Counted from the first letter of the stretch, positions 32,342 through 44,803 are shown. The stretch is 64,000 bases of DNA from Gnetum montanum (GCA_015680685.1 MNCI01034627.1:450592-514591), one strand, 5' to 3'. A program made the numbers and translations. The notes: a model not told the origin generated them from the letters alone.

Positions 32342-32351
32342 GTTTATAAAT
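32342..32351 (-). promoter_or_regulatory. TATA-like box for the antisense gene (element C)
   Basis: The minus strand reads TTTATAAACC, about 120 bp upstream of the candidate ATG at 32222. Placement resembles the TATATAAATA at 15231-15240 in element A. Confidence 0.4.
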
Positions 32352-32771
32352 GAAATTTCTTGAAACTAACTGATTTTTATGCCCGATTGATGCGGAACTT
32401 TCCCGAAATGCCAGTGTCAGTATGACATGAAATGCGAAGATCAGGGCATTAATTTCATAGATATCGTATGAACTGCAGTCCGAAATGACCTTAAACTAAT
32501 CCATAGCTTATCACCTCGTAATCTGGCCAACATTAACTACGACCTATACAAAAATTTAAATTCCTTACACCGGTACGATAGACACTCCACGTTATATCTT
32601 TCATCTTCATGCCATCTTCTCACAAATTGTGCATATTTGTAATGGTCCACTAAGACCTTAAACTGGAAGCTTTTCTAATACACAACTCTAACGCAAAGAA
32701 AGTAAACTTTTATCATTTCAACAAATCAGCAGAAAACAATGTAACAACTTTTGTTTTGGCAATTTTTGCAG
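32352..32771 (+). other. Right border of PR-RT interval in C, hairpin-type repeats and splice acceptor
   Basis: Non-coding. Repeat units with CCGAAATGACCTTAAACTA (about 32481) and GGTCCACTAAGACCTTAAACT (about 32643) carry the same core as the left array at 107-241. The interval ends in a pyrimidine-rich stretch TTTTGGCAATTTTTGCAG (AG at 32770-32771), a good 3' splice site, directly before the RT-exon frame. Confidence 0.65.
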
Positions 32772-33960
32772 GGCAATTTGCAAATGGATGCAGCTTTATT
32801 CGCGTCCCTAGCCTTAGTAGGCCCATATGGGGAAACCACTAGACAGCTCAATCACATGCTAATAGGAATAGACCCTTCCTTTTGTGACGTAACCATAGCA
32901 ACATCGAAAATATCCCCAGACTGGCTAGAACATCTGGCCCGAACTCTAGACCTGGAGGCTGGTGATGTGACTGAGGACCCTCTCAACGAGATCCCTGTGG
33001 TTACACACAAAGGTGAAAGTAAGACTCTTAGGGTTAGTTCCCTCCTGGACCAATAGACGTAGAGTGGCATAATGCAAGTACTCCAAAACAACGTTGCTAT
33101 ATTTGCATGGTTGTATGAAGACATGCTGGGATTAGACTTGAGATTAATACAGCATAACATAGTTTGACCCACGCATCAAAGCAATTAGACAGAAGGCACG
33201 AAAGATTAAGCCAAAAATCGCTCTAGTAGTGCGTAATGAAATCACCAAGCTGTATCAGGCTGGTTTCATTTGCATTATCGATTACTCAGACTAGGTGTCC
33301 AACATCGTAGTGGTCTCTAAGAAAACAGGCAGAATACACATCTACATAGACTTCCAAGATCTGAACAAAGCCACGATTAAGGACAATTTCCCGTTACTAA
33401 GTATCAATCAATTGATCGACACAACAGCTGGTCACGCGCTTCTATCCTTTATGGATGGTTTTTCAGGTTATAATCAGATTCGTATTAACCTGAAGCATCA
33501 ACTGACCACAACATTCATGACACCCTGGGGGACTTTCTATTACACTATGATGCCCTTCGGACTAAAAAATGCTGGAGCAACATATCAACGAGCCATGACA
33601 TACATCTTCAGTAATTACCTCTTAGGGAGATTAAACGACTATGTAGATGACATAGCTATCAAGTCTATAAAGTCGGACAATCATTCAAAAGACCTAGAGT
33701 TAGTCCTTAAATGATGTCTCAAGCATGACATAAGGCTCAACCCAAAGAAATGCGTATTTGGAGTCAAAATCAGATGCATGTTGGGGTTTGTGATATTAGA
33801 GACTGGCATCCGAGTTGACCCCAATAAGGTTAAATCCATTGTTGATTTAACACCACCTACAAACCTCAAGGAACTACGTGGGTTGCAAGGTAGACTACAA
33901 TTTATCAGGCGGTTCATTTCGAGATTAACAGATAAATTACATTCTATGCAACATCTCCTT
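32772..33960 (+). pseudogene. Reverse transcriptase of element C
   Basis: Starts with the same linker as A (MDAALFASLALVGPYGE against MDSKQLFLPLSINGPHG). RT blocks: IDFQDLNKATIKD near 33350, LLSFMDGFSGYNQI near 33440, FMTPWGTFYYTMMPFGLKNAG near 33515, catalytic YVDD at 33640-33651. Breaks: TAG at about 33054, stops near 33166 and 33293, TGA at 33712-33714. RT is better preserved than in A in the central palm region. Confidence 0.92.
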
Positions 33961-35189
33961 AAGAAGGGTGTTAATTTTGAATGGACTAATGATTGCCAGC
34001 GTGCATTTGACAACTTGAAGAAGGAGCTGCAACACTTACCAACGATTTTCCCACCACAAAGGGATCAGCCTTTTTACATTTATCTAGTGAACTCAGACGT
34101 GTCTATAGCTGCGTTACTTTGCCAAAAAAGGAACGACGAGTCAGAAGCCCCTATCTATTATCTAAGTCATGCTCTATTTTCATACAAAAAGAGGTACAAT
34201 GAAGTGGAGTGTAACTGTTTGACATTGGTTTTCGTGCTTAAGAAATGTAGACACTATCTTTTCTATAGCCAGGTCAACATAATTTGCAAAAATAATGTTC
34301 TGCGAGATATCTCAAAAAGCTTGTATGAGAGTAGTAGGATAGCTCGCTAGAAAGCTATCACAGTTGAATTCTATTTATATTATGTTGGCCAATCATCCAC
34401 TAAAGGTCAAGCTATAACTAACCAGCATGCAACATCGCCTGTTAACGATCAAGCTACGATAGAGCGAGAATTTCCGAATGAGCATGTACATAGTTTAAGC
34501 CCTGTATTCACAAGCCTTGAAGCGATGCTATACTTAGACAGAGCTTCGACTACCAAAGGCAGCAGTGCTGCCATCGTTATTATGCATTCCTCTGAGGATG
34601 TTCATCCATTAGATTACCGCCTGACTTTCCCTTGTATGAACAATGTAGCAGAGTACGAGGGGCTTCTCAGGGGACTGTTGACAACTAGAGAACTCAACAT
34701 CCAACACCTAGCAATCCGAGACGATTTGATGCTCATCATCAATCAAATCATAGGAGTCTATGCCTGCAAAGTTGTGCATTTGCATCCCTATTACAATATG
34801 GCTAAATATTTCCTGAAGCAATTTATGACAACTAATTCCCAACATGTGCCACATAACGAAAATGCCATAGCTGATGCACTAGACACACTGGCATTAAACC
34901 TGCCACCACACTTATTTGTCACTTGTCCTGCTTTAATGATGGAATGTACAGACCCTGTCATTCAAGCAGTGCAAATCTCTTCATTAAACATGGGAGGAAC
35001 GCCAGAATGGTATGACAATATTAAGACTTACCTTCTGCATGGCGAACCACCGCATGAGCTAACGTATGCACAAAAAGATGCAGTACGCAAGCGTGCCAGG
35101 AAATATGTCATCATTGGAGATAGTACTCTCTGTAGATGCTCTTTAGATGGGGTATTGCTAACCTGCGTTAATAATGACCAAGCACAATG
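33961..35189 (+). pseudogene. Dual RNase H region of element C
   Basis: The first RNase H (about 34060-34350) has PIYYLSHALFSYKKRYNEVE. A second archaeal-type RNase H (about 34525-34890) shows YLDRAST, NNVAEYEGLL, AIRDDLMLI and AIADALDTLA. The second domain's aspartates and glutamate are visible, though the first motif reads Leu-Asp-Arg where A has Phe-Asp-Gly. The linker to integrase ends NNDQAQ before the stop at 35188-35190. Only one stop (TAG at about 34350) separates the two domains. Confidence 0.88.
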
Positions 35190-36246
35190 AATAGTTAGCA
35201 AAGTCCATGAGGGGCTATGTGGAGGACACGTAGCCCTGTGAGCTATGGCCACTAAAATCAGACGCCTAGGGTACTATTGGCCGTATATGGAAAAAGATTG
35301 TCTCACTAAAGTTAAGACATGTGACACATGCCAGCGTTACGCAAACTAAATAGACGTTTCACCAACCGAGTTACACACTACACAGATTACTTGGCCATTC
35401 CAACGATGGGGACTAGATATCATAGGTCCCATTATGCCTAAATCTTCCGTAGGACATAGCTTCATTATCACCATCACTAAGTATTTCACGAAGTGGTTCG
35501 AGGCTATCCCCTTATGAAAGATTACATCCCAAAAGGTTTGCCATTTCATCTTAGACAACATAGTAACTAGGTTTGGGCTCCCTATGACTATTGTGACTGA
35601 CAACAGGCCACAATTTAGTAGTATGAAAACCAAATCTTTTTGCGATAATCTTGGTATCAAGCAATCTTTTTCTTCACCCTATTACCCACAAGCAAATGGC
35701 CAAGCAGAGGCAATGAACAAAGTGGTTATCAACTTGTTGAAAAAGATGCTCAGCAATAACAAAAAGTGATGGCAAGAGAAAATCCTCTATGTGCTATGGA
35801 CGTATCGTACGACATGCAGAACAGCTACAGATAGAACGCCCTATAGCCTAGTCTATGGATCTGAAGCAGTGTTACTCTTGGAATTGCAAATCCCCTCTTT
35901 GTGGATGGTCCTCTCCATGGTTATAAATGAGACTCAACACAACGAGTCTAGGATCGTGGATTTAGACTCAGTGGAGGAGAAGCGTATCCAGACGCTTGAC
36001 ACCATCGAAAGATATCAGGACAAACAAAGACAGAAGCACCAACACAATCTGCATCAATGACCAATCAAGAAAGGAGACTTAGTTCTCAAGGCCATTCTTG
36101 AAGCAATAGGTAAATTCTCTACAAACTGGAAGGGTCCTTTCCTAGTCATCGGTGCATATGGTAGCGGGGAATTCAAGTTAACGGATATCAACAACAACGA
36201 GCACCTGAATCTAGTGAATCATCTGTATCTGAAGTGGTACTACACC
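35190..36246 (+). pseudogene. Integrase of element C
   Basis: HHCC domain (VHEGLCGGHVAL, YYWPYM, CDTCQRY) from 35200. Core: Asp in WGLDIIGP, Asp in IVTDNRPQF, Glu in NGQAEAMNK. RTPYSLVYGSEAVL follows and the C-terminus is WKGPFLVIGAYGSGEF. Stops at about 35240, 35348, 35517, 35767 and 36058. It shows the intact form of the site where element B interrupts the integrase of A. Confidence 0.92.
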
Positions 36247-36264
36247 TAAGCATCGACTCAGCTT

Positions 36265-36640
36265 AAGCACAAGGTAATCCATGTCTGCTACGACGTAAAA
36301 CTGGAAAAGTTGTACACGTCCGCTACGATGTAAAACTGGCATTCCTTGCACGCATCCGCCAAGACGCTAAACTGGTAGAGTTTCCAACCGTCTGCCATGA
36401 CACAAAACTAGCAAGGTAAGAATACATTTGCTGAGATGCTAAACTAGCACAGACTTGTCCCTAGGTCATGACATAAAACTGACACCAACAGCTCTGTTGG
36501 GACCATAAACTAGCTCTTCCACTATCTGCTATAACATAAAACTAGCAAGTTTCAATATGCCCAAACTTTAAACTGGGACCATGGCCTGCTGAGGCTTAAA
36601 ACCAGCAACAATAGTCAACCAAGACTCAAAACTAGAATCC
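36265..36640 (+). repeat. 3' UTR TAAACT-core repeats of element C
   Basis: About ten irregular units of 30-40 bp, such as GTCCGCTACGATGTAAAACT and GTCTGCCATGACACAAAACT, each ending in AAACTGG or AAACTAG. They correspond to 27868-28350 in A and 23720-23985 in B. The spacing varies more than in A. Confidence 0.75.
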
Positions 36641-37822
36641 ATCAACAGAAAATCCATAAAGCAAGCGAGCATGATCACTCTTGCACTGCATCCCTACTAG
36701 ATGGAACGGGTAAGGCGTTGGAACATATGCAACGCCGCTACCCCACTGGCATTCAACTGATTCCTTGGATATGTCGAAAGGCATGCTACTGATCCCTTGG
36801 AGGTGTTGCTACGATAGTCACTCTGTAGTTGTAGCTCCTGGGATCAACTTCACCGCTTCGGGCCCCGAAGAAACTATGGTCATCCATAGTCTTGGTGGCC
36901 TCCATCCATCGTCGCCACCAGATTCTGGCTTAGTAGGTTCACTTGACTGGTTCTTTGCCCAGTCGATGGAGCAAGATGAATCTAGCTATTGATGACAATT
37001 GCCTAAACCACAGCATGAACATTGGAACCCTTACTCCTTGCTACGGTCCCTCTTTCATGGCCTTCGTGCTCCTTTTTGCTTTGGACAATGCTTGTTTCAA
37101 CAGCCTTGCCCTTCCCCTAGCAATTAGGATGATTACTTTTGCTCTCTGTTCTCTGTTATGTTTTTCAGGTTACTTGTTACGACAGTGTTGATCGAGAATG
37201 CGTTCATTAGAAGGTGAGGTGTCACGGCATTCTGAAGTGGCTATTCAGACTAGCCTGGCTACTTGGGAGTGTAAACCCTACCTCTCCCTCCATCGACCAC
37301 TTTCCCCTTCCATTATCCTTACAACTGCCTTTACCCTATTCTTTGTTTGTACAGAGTATGAACATTCAATCAAATTCTTTCGCATCATCATGTCCATGAA
37401 CAGGCGTAACACAACTCACCTAGTGGAATGTAATTCAAAAAAAAAGGGCAAAGCTCGGCAAAATGGATGTAAAAGAATTCATCCAGGCCTTGTGGGCGTA
37501 ACACAACTCGTCGATGCAAGCCCTTCATATGCAGTGTGGTGGTGTAACTTCTCACAAATACACTTGCGAAAGGACGCCTAATGACTTGTTCGCAAAAGGT
37601 TCATGTTCACATGCTTGAGTCTTCCGTGAACCTCTCTCCTCTCACTTCTGTAAAATCCCTCCTATGCTTTCTTTTCCCCTACCTTTGCACTTCCAAGTCT
37701 GACAGGGTGACATTTGAGCAATTGTCGATGGATGTTGTTGGTGCCTTTACCTCTTTGGTGTTTCGTATTCTTTGTCGACATCTTTCGGGCAGGCCCTCTA
37801 AACGTCAACAAAGAGGGGCCAT
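36641..37822 (+). other. 3' untranslated region and PPT of element C
   Basis: No recognisable domain. Open frames here (for example 37198-37581) lack similarity to anything else in the window. It ends in the polypurine tract CAACAAAGAGGGGCCAT before the LTR, almost identical to that of B. Confidence 0.7.
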
Positions 37823-39291
37823 TGAAACACCATGAAAATTTCAAGGCCTCAACGGTTTAGCAAAATCTTGTGACTCAGGCAAGAATTTATGACAAGGTGC
37901 GGCTCAACAACTTCCTTTTTACGGCTAAAGGGTCTATTCTGCCATGCTGTGCGGCATAGCACAAATAAACTTCAGAAGACAGAACAAGACAAGGGGTGCA
38001 CGATAGCAAGCCTCCCAACTTTGCAAGTTTTCTATGTTTCGAGAATCTTAACTTTTGGCATATTACGTTGCATTATGCAACATAGCGTAAGGTTGCGTAA
38101 TGTAGCATAATGTCAAAATGTAATCCATCACAACAATAGAGGTGGCAAAAATTCGAGACTTCGACGACCCAATAAAATCTCAAGGCTTAAGCAACAATCT
38201 GCAACATGCCACACATTTTAGTAAGTTTTCCGGTCAAGGGGCCTATTACGCTACATTGTGCAATGTAGCGTAATAAACCCTGGAAGGATTGATCAGAACC
38301 AAAGGAAGCACGATGACAACACTTTAATTTTTTGCAAGTTCGCTATTTTACACTGAATTACGCTATGCAACGTGAACTAGCATGACGCAGCGTAATGCAA
38401 GTGATGATAGAGATAGCACAATACAAGAGTCAGTAGTTCATATGTCACGATGCGCTCTCTAGCGTATCGTAGCATAATCAAAGAATAGTCGATCTCCAAG
38501 GCTCCAACAAGAGTGGTTTATGATGCGTTATGCTTCAGAGCGTAATGCAGCGTGGCACTGTAAGCTTCAAACACAAACACATCAAGTCAATGAAATCTTA
38601 TAAGTTCAGGACACACATCATCTAAATTGTGTTTTTCTCCTAAACCTAACCTTATAAATGCTCCAGTTGACAAAGATCAAAGGGTTGGCAAAAAATTTTC
38701 TTTCAAGATTGGCAAGAGAGCAAAAGAGGATCAGCGATCGTGAGAACGTCAAAGGTGATTGGCAAGAACCCTTGATTAGAAACAGTCGGATAATAGATAT
38801 ACTACCTCGGGTCTGAATTCTTAGCACCCAGATTGGCTAGAATAAGGTAGATGGACCTTTGCTTGTTTCATCTCTAAATAACATTCTTGCTGCTGGCATG
38901 TGCTTCGTCCAAACCGAAGTCCACCTGTAATCATTGTATTCAACATACTTTGTTCATAAGTTAAATCCCAGATCTTGGGATTGCATTCTCTATAAATCTG
39001 ATTTCTTGTGTCCTATTTATACAGATTTTTCAATCGCTTTAAATCATTTACATCACTTTCAATTATTTCTAGGATTAACGGTATTATATTTCCTCATTGG
39101 GATTTCCCTTTTGCCATCCGATTATTACAAAGGTTTTATTGATCAAATAAGTCCCTGTCTGATCGATAAGATCGTTTAGGGTACCTTGGATTCATCTTCT
39201 CCAGCATAGCCCTCGCATGGATCCAGGGTTAGAACTGTGTACGCAGACTCTCCTTCGGTGTTTCCGACGACTGACGTTTTTCGTCGTTATA
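37823..39291 (+). repeat. 3' LTR of element C
   Basis: Begins TGAAACACCATG, sharing the first nine bases and the PPT with A and B, but the body is different. The right end is placed at about 39291 because similarity to element D's integrase begins there; the last bases read TTATA instead of CA, so the end is approximate. It contains several inverted ACGCTA/TAGCGT pairs, including the palindrome at 38244-38275. Confidence 0.75.
38244..38275. repeat. Perfect 15-bp inverted repeat in C LTR
   Basis: Arms TATTACGCTACATTG and CAATGTAGCGTAATA separated by TG. Weaker related palindromes lie at about 38064-38091 and 38351-38395. In RNA this would be a very stable hairpin; in DNA it could bind a symmetric protein. 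Confidence 0.9.
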
Positions 39292-39480
39292 GGACACACC
39301 AATGTACCAAGCCATAGGGACATACTTTGTAAAGGTTCCCGTTGATTTCCATGAAATTCTTAACCTAGTGAAGAAACTGTTGTTTCTTCTGGGTGTCCAA
39401 CCCTTGTGGTAGTTCTTGCTTACGCAGATAAGTAAGAATAGCATCATACCATCTTGATTCATTAGGCATTTGTGCATTAA
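39292..39480 (-). pseudogene. Integrase N-terminus of element D (truncated)
   Basis: The minus strand gives a degraded equivalent of E's FMEIHEQLYKVSPNGLVQWCVP segment, with frameshifts. It ends at the C LTR before the HHCC cysteines. The remainder should lie left of the window. Confidence 0.7.
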
Positions 39481-39499
39481 TAGCCCCTACAAAGAGATA

Positions 39500-40000
39500 T
39501 TAATTAGGAAATTGATCGGATAGTGAGCTCTCTTTCTCCTTGTTATCCCATCTTAGCCGTGATAAGTGGTTGACAAACACATTTTTTACACCCTCTTGAT
39601 CTACAATTGTGAGATCAAACTCTTGCAAAATCATGAGCCATTGTATGACACGGGGGCTCACTATTGGTTTATTCATTAAAAATTGAATGGCATTATGATC
39701 TGTGTGCACGAACACTTTATAACCAAGCACATAGTGCCTAAACTTTTCTAAAGCAAACACCATCGCCATAAACTCTTTTTCTATAGTGGTGTAGTTTAGT
39801 TGTGCACCTATGATACTCTAGCTTGTGTAATGAATGTAATATGAATGTCTTTGATCATCCATCTACATAAGCACTGCCCCCAAAGCATAATTTGATGCAT
39901 TGGTCATCACATGAAATGGCCTGGACCAATCAAATGCTTGTAGAATTGGGGTCTCAATAAGCTCTTACTTTAGTTGTTGAAATGCTATTTCACATGTAGG
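39500..40000 (-). pseudogene. RNase H of element D
   Basis: Minus-strand frame 39769-39500 contains MVFALEKFRHYVLGYKV, VHTDHNAIQFLM and a C-terminal VNHLSRLRWD. The Glu in the equivalent of TEKE and the Asp of TDH are at expected positions. The upstream portion to 40000 is broken by stops. Confidence 0.85.
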
Positions 40001-40800
40001 GATCTAGACAAATGGTGCATCTTTCTTTGTTAATTCAACCAACGGCTTAGCAATTTTGGAAAATTTCTCAATGAAGCACCAGTAGTAGCCAGTATGACTA
40101 AGGAATGACCACACTTCTTTAACTATTTCTAGTTGATGGGTTATTCTTTGGATGACCCTTATCTTTTTAGGGTTCACCTTGATTTCTACTTTTGAGATAC
40201 AGTGCCCCAAGATTATGCCTTCTTGGACCATAAGATGGCTCTTTTGCCAATTGAGCCAGAGGTTTGTTTCGACACATCTCCTCAACACCTACTCAAGATG
40301 GTCCAAGGCTTACTCACACATAGCTTCATAGGTAGAAACATCATCCATGAAGACTTCTACCTCTCTACCAATTTGTTGTTGAAAAATTCAAAGGGCTAAT
40401 CATTGAAATGTAGCTGGGGCATTACATAGACCGAATGGCATTTTATAGTAAGTGAAAGCCCCCCAAGGACTTATGAAAGTCATCTTTGCCTAGTCCTCTA
40501 GTGTGATATGGATTTGGTTATAGCCACTATAACTATCCAAAAAATTGTAGTAGTTGTGCCCATAAATGGTGTCCAACACTTGGTCAACAAAGGGCAATGG
40601 AAAATGATCTTTGAAAGTTTCCATATTGAGCAACCAAAAGTCAATGCACACCCTCCATTTTCCTTCTTTCTTGGGAATGATCACGACTAGGCTAACCCAC
40701 TCACTATCTACAATAGGGTAGATGAATCTAGCCTTGAGGAGTTGCTCGATCTCCTCTTTGACAATCTGCTTTAAGTTGGGATTCAATCATCATTGCGGTT
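40001..40800 (-). pseudogene. Reverse transcriptase of element D
   Basis: From 40786 down: IIPKKEGKWRVCIDF, FKDHFPLPFVDQVLD, NFLDSYSGYNQIHI, then the catalytic FMDD at 40340-40351 in another frame, LRLNWQKSHLMVQEG-like and FLSHTGYYWCFIEKFS. Several frameshifts. The sequence is closest to E and G. Confidence 0.88.
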
Positions 40801-41830
40801 GTTGTTTTGACTTAACGATAGGGTCAATGTATATCTGGTGTTAGCATATTCTTAGATCTATTCTTGTAAGCTCAGAATATGACCAAGCAAAGGTTTCTGA
40901 CCATTTTTCCACAACATTCATCAACATCTTCTTTTGTCCTATAACAAGTTTGGCATTAATAATAACTAACTTTTCATTTTTTAAGAATATATACTCCATT
41001 CCTATTAGTAGTGTCTTTAATTTAAGGGGTTTTTATTTGAAATTGTTAGGAATCTCCAACTCTTCCCAATTGATATCATCATTTACTCCCTCAAAGAGGT
41101 AGTGATGAACTTGCTCAAGTTCATCCATACTTGCAACATAATCATAGGTTAGGCCCTCAGTAGGTTCCATGCACAATGCACTGCTACTAGAATTAGTTGT
41201 TAGCCACTAGGTGTCTTCTTGTTTTGTGGCTATTGTGTACAAACATCTTTGGATTTTAGCTTCTGGTGCATACTAATTGCATGTAGAGATAGATGTTCAC
41301 TTTACTAACCATAGCTTCTACACACAATGACACCTTGAATCGTTGTACGCAATACATGGAACCCTCTTCTTCTTGATCTTCCCAAATTCATTTTCTTTGG
41401 ATATCTCTAAGAAAAGATCTCTAATGCCCATTTTGGAATCAATAATGCTTAACCATACCCTTCCCATAATAATTGGGAAGTTCCCCTTTTAATTCTCCAC
41501 CTTGATTACTGGGAAGTCAGTGGGATATGACCACCCACAAACAGTGGTCACGATTTCTTCTACTAGTTCCAATGGAATAGTGATGGACTAGTCTACCAAC
41601 TCCAACTTGATGTTTCTCTTCTTCAAGAGAGGAAGGTTCCATGTAGTGTACATCTCATTTAAGATCAAATTAACACTGAAACCAAAGTTAAGAAGAGCTT
41701 TACAAGGCTCATTCCTAGCAATTTGCAAATATACTAAGGGACTCCCAAGATCAGCTAACTTTCTGGGTAGGTTGCTAGCTTGAATCCAATTAGATACAAC
41801 ATGGGTCAACATCACGGTATGGATTCAAGA
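40801..41830 (-). pseudogene. Protease and protease-RT linker of element D
   Basis: Minus-strand frame 41815-41588 encodes LTHVVSNWIQASNLPRKLAD and the active-site region ALLNFGFSVNLI, where E has ALLDSGSSVNLI; the catalytic Asp is changed to Asn and Ser to Phe. 40801-41587 is the linker towards RT, with many stops. Confidence 0.75.
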
Positions 41831-44215
41831 GATATTTTGGTTTGAATGGAACTTGGATAAAGGTGATGGAGAGGAAGGTGGAGGAGTAAAGCCACCAACC
41901 ACTAGTGTGTCTGAAGGCTTTGGTGAACTGTGAGGTTGAAAGAAGGATCTTTTCTTTGACCATGGTTTTAACCACTTGGTTGGCTAACTAGTTGTAGATT
42001 AACTGCCCTCATAGCATTTCTTTACTATGGTTGGGTAGGCAATTCATCCTACATGGATGGAGTATGTGGTAGTTGTGTAAGAGGTAGAGGAGTAGGTGCA
42101 AGAATAGGATGGGCATGAAGATAGTAGGTGGAATCCCTCCTTGCATATGGTAGTTGGTAAACTTCAAGAGGGTAGTGGTGAGGTTGGTAAGTAGCAACAT
42201 GACCAGAAGAGTCCCATGGAGATGAAATTTGCTAAATATAATAACCATAGGGATCTTGTTGCTGTTAGTGGTACTGTTGTCTTGGAGGTGCCAATGCCCA
42301 CGATTATTGTTGCTACCACTGTTGGTACAATTCATAAGGTTGTGATGGAGTTCCACTTGGATAATACTATTGTGGTTGATGGAACTGTTGAGAGTTGCCT
42401 TGAGGATAAGACAATCTTTCACATGTTTTCCTTTGTGCAAGTCATGGATATAAGGCATACATCCCAGATTCCTGCAAGTGTGACACAACTGAACAACATC
42501 CCTTGGGATGTTCATATTAGCAAACGTCACACCCACCATCATCATTTGATTCGCTATCTACAACCATCTCTATCATAGCCATCTTACTCTTAACCTTGGA
42601 TATGGCACATTCAACTTCCTTACATCTCTAGCGCTCACACTCACCACTTTCTTCCTTGGACTCTTTAGCAATTTTTAAGACAGCTGTAATTTCATATTGA
42701 AATTTCTAGAGTAGTAAGGTTTTCTAATTAGCCATCTCATCTTTTATTAACTCATCCTCACTGTCACAAAATCAAACCCCCCTTTTGCAAATGGAAGGAT
42801 CCCTATTGTATTTCTTTGCACTTTCTCACTTTCTCAATTCTCCCTCCTCCCTGGCTGCTTGCTCAATTAACTTTTGGATCTAAAGGATGCTTAACTCTAT
42901 CAATCTCCCTTGAGCATAAATTCCAAGATTTTTCCTTGTTTCAAATTATAGCCTGTCTATAATATGGTGGAGTTGATCAAGCTAAGAATATCCATGGTTA
43001 AGATACTTATGCAATAAAAAGTAGTATCAACCAATAGTAACATCCAAGGGCTTATGATTTCCTTGTTTCCACCCTTGGATCTACTTCCTTGGGTTGGACA
43101 CTTAGGAGTACATTTTATATTTGTCATTAAACAATTCTAACATCATACTCCACCACCTGATTGATTCTAGTTCCAAGGACTAGTACCAGTTTTCTACTTC
43201 CTTAATGAATATCCTTCAAAATAATTTTAACTTCTACCAATCATTCTCAATATTCTACAATGCACAAGCATCCTGGAAGGCTTGGAGATGATTTTTCATA
43301 TCAGTGTCATAGCCTCTGTCAAACCGAGGGATGTTCTTCATGTCCAGCCTCTTTATTCTGCTATCCTTTACATACCTTATTGGAATCCTCACGGCCTCTA
43401 CAATGTTTAACATGCTCCAAGTGGCAAGTAGAGGTTCATTAAGGCCATAGCAATGGTGCCTATGATGTTCTCTACTAACCTTATTTCATGGTAGTGGGTC
43501 TCTCTAAATTGTCCATGGCTCCAATTGCAACTATCCTAATAGTCTCTTCTATTATTTTGATTCCATCAGTCACCTCCATCAAGGTCATGCCCTATATAGC
43601 CATGACCTAAGCTAGATGAAGAAGAAGAGGATGACGAAAGGGAAGAGGAAGAAGGGATTGCATCGTGCCAGTGCCTACTACCTTCTCTTCAATGATTGTG
43701 ACCACAATTGTGGTTATGACTTCCACTTGGCCCCTTGTCATGACTTGCTCTTCCAAATCCATTTTTGTCATTGGATCTATTCTAACCAAAACTAGGATTA
43801 TAAATTGTGGATTGAAGGTTTTGGTTAAGGGCCCCTTGATCAAATTCAAATAGATGAGTTTTACTAAAGGAAACTTCCCTAGAGAAGTGTTCACCTCCAT
43901 CCAATGGTCCAAGCGGAGGTGGAAAAGTGTTTGACCTCTTGCTCTTCGAAAGCTCATGTTGTTGCTCTAGCTGACAATCCCTTAACCTTTGTGCTCTAGT
44001 GGGATGGTAATCCCTTGAATTAAGATCTTGCATCTCATACTCCCCATGCAAATGTTGAAGTCCATGTCATGCAAGCATTAGCTGAAGCATAACTAGAATA
44101 GATCAATCCAATGGCAACAAAATGTTACCTTCCATGTCATACCACTGTAGCATTTAATCTTGATGTAAGATGAAGGTGAAGTCTAGTACATACTTATTGG
44201 GATGAGCATATACCA
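41831..44215 (-). pseudogene. gag: gag of element D
   Basis: Minus strand, degenerate. The N-terminus near 44190-44215 matches VYTHPDEY of element F. A zinc-knuckle-like segment near 42470-42530 reads C-x2-C-x3-H-x3-C with HPKGCC. A middle portion (43607-44051) is rich in Arg, Glu and Asp. A Pro/Gln-rich zone lies between the knuckle and the protease. No LTR-proximal leader remains. Confidence 0.75.
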
Positions 44216-44219
44216 CCTA

Positions 44220-44665
44220 TTATTGTTAATTTTCACAAGTAAACACACTCAATACAACCACTTTGAGCATGCGTGGAACACTTGGTAACCCACTAACAAT
44301 TAGTGTTTGGTAATCCTAGTAGTGTTGCACTAGTTCAGGATGTGTATGGCAAGTGGGAATAGATGCTGGTGTTAAAACTAGTTAGAGCATAGTTGATTAG
44401 TTAAATCAAATTGGTTACTTAATTAGTTCACTTCTCCCTTTATAGAACTAGGACATAAAACATAAAAATACATATAAAAATCATATACCTCAAGTTTACA
44501 TAACCATACAAAAATGCTATACAAGTAAGCTTGGGAAGACAATGATTGACTAAACCATTCGAGTTCTGTAAAGACACATAAGCACTTAGTCCTTGGAATT
44601 TGACCAAATTATGTGTGTACACTTGTATTCGTATGGTTGAGCATAGGATACCTCGCCGCTCATCA
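44220..44665 (+). repeat. Truncated 5' LTR of element E
   Basis: Aligns with 53340-53780 (shared: CACACTCAATACGACCACTTTGAGC-type segment, GTTTGGTAATCC, ATATACCTCAAGTTTAC, CATAAGCACTTAGTCC). It ends GCTCATCA. The first part seen at 52946-53340 is absent. The breakpoint directly abuts the gag N-terminus of element D. Confidence 0.85.
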
Positions 44666-44686
44666 TTGGCACCGTTGCCAAGGACT
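44666..44686 (+). other. Primer binding site of element E
   Basis: TTGGCACCGTTGCCAAGGAC follows the LTR end directly. It resembles the tRNA-Asp-type PBS (TGGCGCCGTTGCC...) known from plant Athila elements; elements F and G have close variants. Confidence 0.75.
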
Positions 44687-44803
44687 TTGTTGGTTGTGCA
44701 CTAGCTAGAACTTAGGAAATCTTCACATCGTCGGAACGAACCCTTAGGGTTGGTTATCTTACAATTAGGGAAACAAAAAGTATTGCATACTAAATAGAAA
44801 ATT

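Larger units (their letters stand above)
30759..39291 (+). mobile_element. Element C, right fragment with pol and 3' LTR
   Basis: Continuation of element C after A: antisense exons a-b and candidate exon 1 (to 32222), hairpin repeats, putative splice acceptor at 32771, RT, dual RNase H, integrase, 3' UTR repeats, PPT and a 3' LTR ending at about 39291. Its right end abuts the integrase region of minus-strand element D, so C inserted into D. Its 5' LTR and the matching duplication lie outside the window. Confidence 0.88.
39292..44215 (-). mobile_element. Element D, minus-strand gypsy fragment
   Basis: Reading on the minus strand from 44215 down: gag, protease, RT, RNase H and the first part of integrase. 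It is cut on the left by the LTR of element C at 39291 and on the right by the truncated LTR of element E near 44215. It is homologous to E, F and G. No LTR of D is present in the window. Confidence 0.88.

Noticed and set aside
37198-37581. 127-codon open frame in the 3' UTR of C
   Set aside because: No domain, no similarity to A or B 3' regions, no promoter; chance frame.
42216-42578. 120-codon plus-strand frame
   Set aside because: Opposite strand to the gag of element D, which has homologues in E and G.
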